Positions 1-7,077 of a stretch of DNA of 17,790 nucleotides are shown here, piece by piece. This DNA is from Succinatimonas hippei (GTDB lineage Bacteria; Pseudomonadota; Gammaproteobacteria; Enterobacterales; Succinivibrionaceae), in NCBI GenBank assembly GCA_004557545.1, contig SFGV01000040.1, forward strand, positions 1-17,790, given 5' to 3'. The position numbers were made by a program, and so were the translations under genes. Below the pieces are notes generated by a model. That model did not search any database. It was not told the origin of the DNA and saw only the letters and a list, made by a program, of their open reading frames with translations. The stretch's first letter is position 1; each line of letters starts with the position of its first letter.

Positions 1-2
1 AG

Positions 3-56
3 ACGCTGAAACAGAATCTTTGCGACTACCTTTCCATGCTTTTTTACGGCCTCTGA
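3..56 (+). CDS. Possible 3' end of a gene cut by the window edge
   Basis: A frame open from the window edge reads 17 residues (ending LSMLFYGL) and stops at TGA 54-56. The hydrophobic, aromatic C-terminus would suit the last helix of a TetR-type regulator, but this is only an impression from a very short string. A perfect 7-bp inverted repeat (60-66 / 80-86) follows and could be a weak terminator, though no clean T-run comes after it. The fragment is too short to identify and may be chance. Confidence 0.22.
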   Translation, partial: TLKQNLCDYLSMLFYGL

Positions 57-547
57 ATAAGAAGAACAGATTTTTTCCATTCTTCTACTGTATTTGATGA
101 TCAAAATTATAAAATATGACTGACTGATTTAACTATAAGGTAAACTATACTTCATAAGTTATTAAAAGCAAATATATATTCTTTTAAGTTAACTATATTC
201 ATGCTAATAAAGCTGCCGCTCTATTTACGTTGATCTAATAGTCTTGGTAAGGGATATCTTGTTCTTACTTCTAACAATCTGACATAGTGAGAGTCACGGT
301 GCTCTTGTTTAAGTCATCGCGTGATGTCATGTCGGTCAATATCGCTGACAGCGTGAACTGTTGGGTATTAAGCGCAATTCCGTTTTGCTCGCACTCGATA
401 ACCTGACATCAAGCTGTTGACGGGTGAACTTTTTTAAAGAGTTGTCATACATATTTTTAAAGAGCGCAAACAGCGTTAAAACGCTTAGTATCAATACTTG
501 CTACTAACCTTTGCGTCATTTTTTAACTTCAAACGTCATAAAAAAAT
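57..547. other. AT-rich intergenic region without a convincing gene
   Basis: About 490 bases with no convincing gene. Bases 57-240 are very AT-rich. Bases 271-408 keep a 45-codon minus-strand frame open, but it has no start codon with a ribosome binding site. Bases 300-350 contain short dyads such as CATC/GATG around 318-329. The stretch 420-547 is again AT-rich and leads into the folP promoter. The composition change near 290-420, compared with its surroundings, could mark a decayed insertion, but nothing recognisable remains. Confidence 0.5.
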
Positions 548-603
548 TTTTCATCACACCCTTTAAGATCTCATAATGCGCTGTCCGCGGTGTTTCGCGG
601 ACA
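548..603 (+). promoter_or_regulatory. Probable folP promoter with hairpin at the mRNA 5' end
   Basis: A -35-like TTTTCA (548-553), an 18-base spacer and a -10-like CATAAT (572-577) precede folP. The predicted start site is near 584. A perfect 8-bp stem, TGTCCGCG (582-589) with CGCGGACA (596-603) and a 6-base loop, lies where the mRNA should begin. T-rich sequence follows. The hairpin could protect the 5' end from decay or act as a weak attenuator. The promoter boxes are my reading; the stem is seen directly. Confidence 0.45.
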
Positions 604-640
604 TTCGTTATTTTTGGTTATTTTTAAAGGAGATCTTAGG

Positions 641-1492
641 ATGTGTGTATCCGGGATCAGCTCAGGCAAACGCTTCCTGAGCTTTGAGCGCCCAGTGATC
701 ATGGGCATATTGAACGTAACTCCCGATTCCTTCTCTGACGGCGGGCTCTGGCGCGATTGCTCCAAGGCCTACGATCATGCAGCGAGGATGCTTGAGGAGG
801 GAGCACGTATCATCGATGTGGGCGGTGAATCCACCCGCCCGGGGGCGAGTGATGTCAGCGAGGATGAGGAGATGGATCGCGTGATCCCGGTTGTAGAGAG
901 GATCGCAAAAAAACTCGACGTGATGATCTCAGTTGATACCTCGCGCCCTGATGTGATCACCAAAGCGGTGGAGAACGGCGCGCATATATGGAATGACATA
1001 CGCGCCCTTAGGCTTGAGGGAGCGCTGGAGACGGCGGCCAGGCTTGACATACCTGTTATATTGATGCATATGCAGGGCAAACCCAGAACCATGCAGGTCG
1101 CCCCCCATTACAGCGATGTGGTAAAGGAGGTCGGTGACTTTCTTACCGCGCGCGCCGACGCAGCGATCGCCGCCGGGGTAAGACGCGAGAACATAATCGT
1201 TGACCCGGGCTTTGGCTTTGGCAAGAGCGCGCGTGACAATTTCCGCCTGCTTGACCATCTGCAGGATCTGGTGGGCTTAGGCTACCCCCTGCTCTCGGCC
1301 TTGTCACGCAAAAGCATGCTGGGCGCCGCCACTGGGATCCAGAAGGCCTCTGACAGAGTGATCTCAAGTGTCGCGGGACACCTCATAAGCGTTATGAAGG
1401 GCGCGGTGATGGTGCGCGTACACGATGTGGCGCAAACTAAAGAGGCACTGGATGTTTACAACGCGATGACGGACTCGCGCCGCCGCGCTTAA
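641..1492 (+). CDS. folP: Dihydropteroate synthase
   Basis: DHPS condenses 6-hydroxymethyl-dihydropterin pyrophosphate with p-aminobenzoate to dihydropteroate in cytosolic folate synthesis, and is the sulfonamide target. The 283-residue protein has the family's usual length and TIM-barrel motifs in order: NVTPDSFSDGG (25-35), DVGGESTRPG (59-68), SVDTS (97-101), WNDIR (117-121), LMHMQG (141-146), DPGFGFGK (188-195), SRKSM (222-226) and RVHDV (259-263). Phe31 and Pro67, matching the E. coli positions where resistance changes occur, are unaltered, so this is a chromosomal sulfonamide-sensitive-type enzyme and not a sul gene. The frame is open upstream to 590, but ATG 641 is chosen because AAAGGAG (626-632) sits 8 bases before it and the protein then starts like FolP. 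The usual ftsH and glmM neighbours are not in the window. A terminator follows. Confidence 0.97.
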   Translation: MCVSGISSGKRFLSFERPVIMGILNVTPDSFSDGGLWRDCSKAYDHAARMLEEGARIIDVGGESTRPGASDVSEDEEMDRVIPVVERIAKKLDVMISVDTSRPDVITKAVENGAHIWNDIRALRLEGALETAARLDIPVILMHMQGKPRTMQVAPHYSDVVKEVGDFLTARADAAIAAGVRRENIIVDPGFGFGKSARDNFRLLDHLQDLVGLGYPLLSALSRKSMLGAATGIQKASDRVISSVAGHLISVMKGAVMVRVHDVAQTKEALDVYNAMTDSRRRA

Positions 1493-1508
1493 ACTTTTTA
1501 TAACTGCC

Positions 1509-1543
1509 GGCGCGGTTTTATTTAAAAAGCCGCGCCCGTTTTT
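1509..1543 (+). terminator. Intrinsic terminator after folP
   Basis: The stem GGCGCGG (1509-1515) pairs with CCGCGCC (1530-1536), with one bulged G. It is extended by TTTT/AAAA (1516-1519 / 1525-1528) and followed by five T (1539-1543). It separates folP from the ZIP gene, which may therefore need its own promoter or depend on readthrough. Confidence 0.8.
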
Positions 1544-1564
1544 GCTCAGAGTGAGGAGAGACGA

Positions 1565-2293
1565 ATGCTTACACTGATCCTGATCTCCTGTGGTATCTCA
1601 TCATGTATCTCAGCGCTGCTGTGCTTTGCCGCCGGAAGTCGTCTTACCGTAAGGCTTTCAGCCCCGCTCTCGCTTTTTGCCTTAGGCTTCATAACCGCTC
1701 TGGGGTTTGGACACATCATTCCCGAGGCCTTTGAGGGTGGTGATCCTCATATCCTGGGGATGGTGATCCTCATCACGGTGCTGACGCTCTATTTTGTAGA
1801 GAACCTTCTGGGTTCATCCCACAAGCATTCCCATGATCACAGCGCCATGAGCGAGGGCGGAAGCGGGATCCTCGCCGGAACCTTTCTGCACACCATTTGT
1901 GACGGCGTGGTCATCGCCTGCTCCTACATGTCGGATCTGCATGTTGGTATAGCGATGACCATCGCCGTTTTAAGCCATGAGATAGCCCATGAGATAGGCG
2001 ATTACGCCGTGCTGGTCTCCCTTGGCATGACTCCGCGTCACGCCTACTGCGTAAACGCCGCGGCGTTTACCGGCAGTATAACCGGTGGTCTTATGGCCTA
2101 TTTTGTAATAAGCGGCTATACCAGCCTGCTGCCCTTTGCCCTGGCGATTTCCGGGGCAAGCTTCATCTACGTGGCGTTATGTGATCTGATGCCGCGCTAC
2201 CGCGCGCATGACGGCTTTAAGCGCAATCTCACCCGTCTGGCGCTCATTGTTGCAGGCGCGGTGATCTGCCTTTTGATCGCCTCTCACGATTAA
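1565..2293 (+). CDS. ZIP-family divalent metal transporter
   Basis: An inner-membrane ZIP permease, likely importing Zn or another divalent cation into the cytoplasm. The 242-residue protein has about eight hydrophobic segments. Hallmarks are H50-IIPEAF, a His-rich cytosolic loop HKHSHDH (86-92), the TM4 motif H109-T-I-C-D113-G and the TM5 motif H138-E-I-A-H-E143-IGD. These correspond to HNxxDG and HExPHE in the family. The Asn of TM4 is Thr here and the Pro of TM5 is Ala, so metal preference may differ from ZupT; the spacing H-x3-D and HE-x2-HE is kept. AGGAG (1554-1558) stands 6 bases before ATG 1565. The gene lies downstream of folP beyond a terminator and converges with the helicase gene. 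The family is clear; the substrate is not. Confidence 0.88.
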   Translation: MLTLILISCGISSCISALLCFAAGSRLTVRLSAPLSLFALGFITALGFGHIIPEAFEGGDPHILGMVILITVLTLYFVENLLGSSHKHSHDHSAMSEGGSGILAGTFLHTICDGVVIACSYMSDLHVGIAMTIAVLSHEIAHEIGDYAVLVSLGMTPRHAYCVNAAAFTGSITGGLMAYFVISGYTSLLPFALAISGASFIYVALCDLMPRYRAHDGFKRNLTRLALIVAGAVICLLIASHD

Positions 2294-2327
2294 GCTCAGG
2301 CTTTGGCACCGTATCCTGCCCTGAGCT
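2293..2327. repeat. Inverted repeat between convergent genes
   Basis: AGCTCAGG (2293-2300) and CCTGAGCT (2320-2327) form a perfect 8-bp stem with a 19-base loop. It starts on the last base of the ZIP gene stop codon and lies 17 bases from the end of the helicase gene. No T-run follows on either strand, so it is at best a Rho-type or RNA 3'-end-stabilising structure for the two convergent transcripts. Confidence 0.4.
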
Positions 2328-2344
2328 GAAACACGCGGGCTTGT

Positions 2345-4657
2345 TTACTGTTCAAGATCCGCATTGTTTGAGAACGAGGCTCTGTCCTCACTCTCAAGCG
2401 GGGACGTGAACGATAGCGAGCGCGGTTGCTTTATGGAGTCAAAACGCACCCTGTACTCACCTAACTTGCGGTCAGTCTCAAGCACAACCCCGGGACCTAA
2501 TATGGAGTGGAAGACGCGATCGCCCGGCTTAAACAAAGGCTCAGCGCCGCCTTTGGCGCCGCCTGCCGTTCCGGCGACGCTGCCGCCTAACTCCAGCACC
2601 TCAGCTTTTGTAAGCTCCCGCAGAAAACGCGAGGGCTCACGCTGCACCTCCGATCCGCTAAAGGCCTTGGCAAGACACATGAAGAGCTGGCGTCTTGCCC
2701 TGGTCATGGCAACGTACATCAGCCTGCGCTCCTCCTCAACCCCCTCAGCGTTCTGGGATTTTCCTGAAGGGAAGGTTCCTTCACAGAGCCCCACGATGAA
2801 CACATAGTCAAACTCAAGTCCCTTGGCTCCGTGCGCGGTAAGAAGCTTTACCTCCTCGCGCCGGCCCTTGCGATCCTGCTCGCTGTATAGCGCCGTATCC
2901 CGCACGAAATCAGCTATGAGCGTTCTTTCGCCTTCAGTTATTTCATAGTCTCTTGCCATGGAGCGCAGCGCGGCGAGTCCCTCAAGCTTGTCCTTCTGGC
3001 CTGTGACCTTGAGATACTCCTCATACCCGCTGTCATTGAGGATATGCTCAAGCGCCATTGAAGGGCTCATATGAGCGGTCATTTTGGTAAGCGCGCGCAT
3101 TATCTGCACAAACTCAAAGGCTCTGGTGCCTTTTAAGATCGGATCCTTTGGATTGCCATCTGCTATCGCGCAAAGACAACCGAACATCCCGTGCCCGCTC
3201 TGTGATGAGCGTTTTTTAAGGCTCTCAAGGCGCTTTTTACCAAATCCCCGGCGGGGCTCTGCTATAGCGCGGCGAAATGAGGCGTCATCATTCTCGTTTA
3301 CGCAAAGTCTTACGTATGAAAGCGCGGTTCTGATCTCCTGCCTTCCGAAAAATCCGGTTCCGCTCAGGATCCGGTAGGGTAGCTTGTGGCGGATAAGAGC
3401 CCTTTCAATCGGGGCGCTCACATGATGGGCGCGATAGAGCACTGCCTGGGTTGTATCGGGAAAACGCTCCTTTATACGACAGAGCATTGAGGCGATGTAT
3501 TCGGCCTCAAGATCAGGGGTCGCCGAGAACGCAACCACCGGAAGCCTTGAGAACACATCATCAGCCTTCTTTTGAGGAAGATTAAGCGTGGCTTTGGTAA
3601 GCGCGCCCTTGTCCATCATTTTTATAAGTGAGCCGGCGTCAAGCGAGGCGTCCTCGGCGCTGACCGGACGCGCTATCTTAACCATAAACTCATCAGGGGT
3701 TTTCAGGGCGGCCTTTGGAGCTACCCTGCCTGGATCCGGATTGCGGCTTATCAGGGTGTAGGCGGCGCGCAGGATCTCGGGGGTTGAGCGGTAATTAAGC
3801 TCAAGGGCGATGATTTTGCACTCCTTGTGCCGCAGCGGAAAGTTTGTAAAGAACCTTACATCCGCCCCGCGGAAGGTGTAGATGGTCTGATCGGGATCAC
3901 CTACGATAAAGAGGTTGTGGTGATGATCTGAGAGCAACTCGACGAGCTCATACTGCAGCGCGTCGATGTCCTGAAACTCATCGACCATGATGTACTCAAG
4001 TCTCTCCTGCCAGCGCTGTCTTATATCCTCGCGATCCTTTAAGATCCTGAGGGTCAGGGCTATCAGATCATCAAAATCAAGCGCGCAGGCGGTACGCTGC
4101 TCATACATGTAAAGGTATAACAGGCGATCTTTCAGGGAGGGCTGCTCACAGGCGAGCTTTAAAAGCTCTCCGCTGTCCTTTGAGAGCAGATTGTCGGTAT
4201 ATTCAAGTCTGGTGCTTTTTATAAGATCGATATAATCCCAGGCGTCATCTAAGGTGAAATCGCGCCCGTCTATGCCGTTTGAGACATAGATCTCCCTGAG
4301 CGTGTCCTTTACGTCATCCACATCATAGAGCGTAAAGCCTGAGGGAATTCCAACCGCCTTGGCCTCATCGCGCAGAAAATCACAGCACAGCGCGTGGAAG
4401 GTGCGCACAAAGGGCGCTATGCCATCACCGGTTAAGCCCAGGATGCGCTTTTTCATCTCTGACGCGGCTTTGTTGGTGAAGGTAACGCAGAGCACGCAAC
4501 GCGGAGGAGCGCCGAGGGCGCTTACTATATAGGCGTAGCGCCTTGCAAGCGTCGCGGTCTTGCCGGTTCCGGGGCCTGCGAACACGCGCACGTAGCCCTC
4601 GGTTGCCATAACAGCCTCACGCTGCTGTGGATTAAGTCCCTCCAGGATCTCTTTCAT
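2345..4657 (-). CDS. UvrD/PcrA-type superfamily 1 DNA helicase
   Basis: A 3'-5' DNA helicase/translocase of the UvrD/Rep/PcrA group, acting in repair and in clearing replication obstacles. In its 770 residues the SF1A motifs run in order: Q motif LNPQQ (8-12), Walker A GPGTGKT (28-34), Ia TFTNKAASEM (59-68), Ib TFHAL (86-90), DEFQD (226-230), III GDPDQTIYTFRGA (253-265), IV LNYRST, V TAHGAKGLEF, and VI VAMTRARRQ. The C-terminus carries GDRVFHSILGPGVV, the Tudor-like domain of UvrD and PcrA, so it is closer to these than to Rep. It is longer than UvrD (720) or PcrA, apparently because of roughly 40-50 extra residues after motif IV, near 315-370. The start ATG 4657 has AGGGG 5-10 bases upstream, inside a hairpin. 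Which of the paralogues it replaces cannot be told from the window. Confidence 0.93.
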   Translation of the reverse strand: MKEILEGLNPQQREAVMATEGYVRVFAGPGTGKTATLARRYAYIVSALGAPPRCVLCVTFTNKAASEMKKRILGLTGDGIAPFVRTFHALCCDFLRDEAKAVGIPSGFTLYDVDDVKDTLREIYVSNGIDGRDFTLDDAWDYIDLIKSTRLEYTDNLLSKDSGELLKLACEQPSLKDRLLYLYMYEQRTACALDFDDLIALTLRILKDREDIRQRWQERLEYIMVDEFQDIDALQYELVELLSDHHHNLFIVGDPDQTIYTFRGADVRFFTNFPLRHKECKIIALELNYRSTPEILRAAYTLISRNPDPGRVAPKAALKTPDEFMVKIARPVSAEDASLDAGSLIKMMDKGALTKATLNLPQKKADDVFSRLPVVAFSATPDLEAEYIASMLCRIKERFPDTTQAVLYRAHHVSAPIERALIRHKLPYRILSGTGFFGRQEIRTALSYVRLCVNENDDASFRRAIAEPRRGFGKKRLESLKKRSSQSGHGMFGCLCAIADGNPKDPILKGTRAFEFVQIMRALTKMTAHMSPSMALEHILNDSGYEEYLKVTGQKDKLEGLAALRSMARDYEITEGERTLIADFVRDTALYSEQDRKGRREEVKLLTAHGAKGLEFDYVFIVGLCEGTFPSGKSQNAEGVEEERRLMYVAMTRARRQLFMCLAKAFSGSEVQREPSRFLRELTKAEVLELGGSVAGTAGGAKGGAEPLFKPGDRVFHSILGPGVVLETDRKLGEYRVRFDSIKQPRSLSFTSPLESEDRASFSNNADLEQ

Positions 4658-4662
4658 CTAAT

Positions 4663-4692
4663 ATCCCCTCTGACGCGCTAAAGGGGATTATA
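4663..4692 (-). promoter_or_regulatory. -10 box and hairpin that covers the helicase ribosome binding site
   Basis: On the minus strand a consensus TATAAT (4692-4687) overlaps a perfect 7-bp inverted repeat, ATCCCCT (4688-4682) with AGGGGAT (4669-4663) and a 12-base loop. The right arm is the purine-rich ribosome binding site, 5 bases before ATG 4657. A transcript starting further upstream would fold the site shut. One starting just after TATAAT (near 4680) would lack most of the left arm and leave the site free. No good -35 box was found, so promoter use is inference. Confidence 0.4.
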
Positions 4693-4737
4693 CCGCCCTG
4701 ACGCTCGCTCACTGAGCGCTAACCCCGGGTCATCGAG

Positions 4738-5958
4738 TCAGAGTGATGCCAGCGCGCCCTGTTTGTGAGAGAGTCTTAAGGACATAAGCGTCAGCATGAG
4801 GAAGGCCCCTGCGCATATAAGCGCGTCAGAGCCCCATATAAGCGCCACCGCGTTTTTCCCGGCGACCAGCCCTCCCAGGGCGGTTGAAAGGAAGCCTCCC
4901 GCCTGATGGCAAAGATAGACCGCGCCAAAAAGCACTCCGAAGGCCTTAAAGCCAAACTCCGATTTGACCATAGCCGCGACCGGGGCTACCGAGGCGTCCA
5001 TGGTAAGTCCCAGCATAAACGAGATGAAAAGCAGCGCCGCGGCGCTCTGTGGCAGGAACAGCGCGAGGCTGAGCGCGATTAAAACGCGCGCCAGAAAAAG
5101 TCTTGCGAGTATCGCTCTGGCGCTTGCGCGCTTTAAAAGAAAACCGCAGATGATCGCGCCTGCCATGGTTGAAGCCCCAATCAGGCTGTAGGCAAAGGAG
5201 GAGAGTTTGTCAGACAGCCCCATGATCTTAAGCTCGCTGAAAAAGTGAGTCTGGATGATCCCCATGTGAAAGCCATCGATGGCGAACACCGCGCACACGA
5301 TGATAAAGATCCCTGAGCGTGAAGCGCTGTATAAAATTCCAGGATCACCATGTCCCTGATTTTGTTTTCTGGTTACGCCAGTCCCGTTTGGCGCGAGATA
5401 CAGGCACAGAGGCAGGATGATGGCGCACAGTGCCCCCATGGTCGCGAAGGTGGCGCTGATCCCGATTGCGCTCACCAAATATGAGATCACGGGCGGCAGC
5501 ACTATGGTCCCCGCGCCGGTTCCGGCGCTTACAAATCCCGGGATCCATGAGGGAGTTTTGCCCCCGCACAGCACGTCCATGGCCACCATGACAAGACCAA
5601 AGGCGCACGCGCCGGTACCGGCGTGAAACATGATCCCAAGGCTTAGCATTAAGGTGAAGGTAGATGATGACAAAGGCACCAGCGAAAGTCCCGCAGTCAT
5701 AAGCGCGGTTCCTGTTAAAAGCACCGCTCTTACACCGTATTTGGCGCACATAAGTCCAAATACCAGCTGGGAGAGACCGTAGACAAACTGACCTGCCGCC
5801 GCACAAAGCGAGATCTGGGCGTAGCTTAATACTCCCTTGCCTGACAAAGGCTCTATGAGCAGCGCGAGATTTGAGCGTATTCCCGAGCTTACGGCGTATA
5901 TGAGGAAAGCGCACAGCGCGCACGCGGTTACAAGACCAAATCCCTTTGCGCCTTTCAT
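4738..5958 (-). CDS. MFS transporter, monocarboxylate-porter-like
   Basis: A 12-segment major facilitator of the inner membrane with 406 residues from ATG 5958. The frame extends to 6030, but the ATG at 5958 is preceded by GAGGAGGGAG at ideal spacing and begins with MKGAKGFGL and the first membrane segment; the longer form would run into the operator array. Two six-helix halves are joined by a soluble linker rich in Gly, Asn and Gln. The C-terminal half contains GVLFGAVYLCHQAGGFL, a signature I associate with MCT-like bacterial carriers (OxlT/YbfB-like group). The substrate is unknown; an organic acid is a guess. It is divergent from the LysR gene and is very likely its target, since operators lie just upstream in the shared spacer. 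Confidence 0.85.
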   Translation of the reverse strand: MKGAKGFGLVTACALCAFLIYAVSSGIRSNLALLIEPLSGKGVLSYAQISLCAAAGQFVYGLSQLVFGLMCAKYGVRAVLLTGTALMTAGLSLVPLSSSTFTLMLSLGIMFHAGTGACAFGLVMVAMDVLCGGKTPSWIPGFVSAGTGAGTIVLPPVISYLVSAIGISATFATMGALCAIILPLCLYLAPNGTGVTRKQNQGHGDPGILYSASRSGIFIIVCAVFAIDGFHMGIIQTHFFSELKIMGLSDKLSSFAYSLIGASTMAGAIICGFLLKRASARAILARLFLARVLIALSLALFLPQSAAALLFISFMLGLTMDASVAPVAAMVKSEFGFKAFGVLFGAVYLCHQAGGFLSTALGGLVAGKNAVALIWGSDALICAGAFLMLTLMSLRLSHKQGALASL

Positions 5959-6034
5959 ACTCTCCCTCCTCAAAAACTTTGTGGTATTTCCATGTATCAA
6001 AGTAGAGTCGGAAGTGATATAAGTAAACATAGAT

Positions 6035-6113
6035 AAACTTATTTAAAGATAAGTTTTGCTTATCATTAAAAGCAAGTTCCAGAAATTCTTATATGAACAT
6101 AAGCATTGCTTAT
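6035..6113. promoter_or_regulatory. Duplicated dyad operator array for the LysR regulator
   Basis: The MFS-lysR spacer holds two dyads of form CTTAT-N6-ATAAG, at 6038-6053 and 6088-6103, exactly 50 bp apart centre to centre. Each is followed after 5 bases by a further CTTAT (6059-6063 and 6109-6113). Aligned, 6035-6063 and 6085-6113 agree at 22 of 29 positions. The first dyad extends to 8 bp (AAACTTAT/ATAAGTTT) and contains a T-N11-A (6039/6051) of the kind LysR proteins bind. The two CTTAT copies in each module are 21 bp apart, about two helical turns, so tetramer binding on one DNA face is plausible. A further ATAAG lies at 6019-6023. Confidence 0.72.
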
Positions 6114-6143
6114 ACAGGTATTAAATAGTAAGGAGAGCTCCCG

Positions 6144-7022
6144 GTGAACCGCTACGCGATATTCGTAAAAACCATTCAGAAGGGAAGCTTTACCGCGGCG
6201 GCCGAGGATCTCGGGATCTCCCAGAGCGCAGTGTCACAGAGCGTGGCCGCGCTTGAGAATGAGCTTTCAATCAAGCTCATAAACCGCGGTCATGGCGGGA
6301 TAAGCCTTACGCGTGACGGGCGATCGCTTTTTACGCATATCTCGCGCGCCTGTCATGAAATTGAGGCGGTGGAGGAGCGCGCCCGCGAGATCCGCGGGCT
6401 TGAGACCGGCGAGATCCGCATCGGCACCATGGGATCGGTCTCGGCAAACTGGCTTCCCGGGCTCATCGCGCTCTTCCAGCAACACTACCCCTCAATCGAG
6501 TTCACCCTGCTGCAGGGAGATTATGTGAGCATCGCCGAGTGGATCAGGGAAGGATCGGCCGACTTTGGCTTTGTGAACTCCCACGCCGTCGCGGTCAAGG
6601 GGCTTAAAACCTTTCCGGTCAAATCAGGCAGGATGCTCGCGGTGCTGCCAAAGGATCATCCTCTTGCAAAGCTTGAGGTGGTGCCGCTTAAGGCTCTCTC
6701 AAAGGAACGCTTCATCCTGCTTGAGGAGGGGGGATACTCAGAGCCGCTCAAGGCCTTTGAAAAACTCGGGCTAAAGCCTGACATACGCTACAACATCCAT
6801 GATGATTTCGCGATCATGAGCATGGTTGAGGCGGGGCTTGGGGTGAGCATGCTCGCAGAGCTGATGCTGCGGCGCATCGGCAATTACGGGATCGCGCTCA
6901 GGCCTACCGATCCTGAGGTGGTAAGGCCGATCTCGGTGGCCTACCGCGACCGGCTCGGACTTACCATGGCCTCAAGGCGCTTTTTGGGGATGCTCAAGGA
7001 GAATATCCAGAAGCTGCCCTGA
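6144..7022 (+). CDS. LysR-type transcriptional regulator
   Basis: A cytosolic DNA-binding regulator of 292 residues, the normal LysR length. The N-terminal winged helix-turn-helix (about 1-60) includes GSFTAAAEDLGISQSAVSQS, and the remainder is a periplasmic-binding-protein-like effector domain from about residue 88. The start is GTG 6144, with AAGGAG (6130-6135) 8 bases upstream. It is divergent from the MFS carrier gene with a 185-base spacer full of dyads, the classic arrangement for control of the neighbour plus autoregulation. The co-inducer is not predictable from the sequence; a substrate or product of the carrier is the simple guess. It is followed by a terminator. Confidence 0.93.
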   Translation: MNRYAIFVKTIQKGSFTAAAEDLGISQSAVSQSVAALENELSIKLINRGHGGISLTRDGRSLFTHISRACHEIEAVEERAREIRGLETGEIRIGTMGSVSANWLPGLIALFQQHYPSIEFTLLQGDYVSIAEWIREGSADFGFVNSHAVAVKGLKTFPVKSGRMLAVLPKDHPLAKLEVVPLKALSKERFILLEEGGYSEPLKAFEKLGLKPDIRYNIHDDFAIMSMVEAGLGVSMLAELMLRRIGNYGIALRPTDPEVVRPISVAYRDRLGLTMASRRFLGMLKENIQKLP

Positions 7023-7042
7023 TTACAGGTTATCGCGCGTAA

Positions 7043-7077
7043 GGGGGACAGCGGCTAAGACACCTTCCCCCATTTTT
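7043..7077 (+). terminator. Terminator after the lysR gene
   Basis: GGGGGA (7043-7048) pairs with TCCCCC (7066-7071) around a 17-base loop, followed by A and five T (7073-7077). It stops lysR transcription one base before the convergent ttcA stop codon. On the minus strand no T-run follows the stem. Confidence 0.6.

Noticed and set aside
271..408. 45-codon minus-strand open frame with protein-like composition in the left gap
   Set aside because: It begins after a stop codon without a ribosome site or a suitable start, and the opposite strand is open too. A frame of this length is common by chance.
590..640. Longer folP with a 17-residue extension
   Set aside because: The ATG at 641 has an excellent ribosome site, the extension overlaps the leader hairpin, and it is absent from known FolP proteins.
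929..1367. Long minus-strand frames inside folP
   Set aside because: They are shadows of the coding frame, with no ribosome site and no family resemblance.
5959..6030. 24-residue N-terminal extension of the MFS carrier
   Set aside because: ATG 5958 has a near-perfect ribosome site; the extension has none and would run to the edge of the regulatory region.
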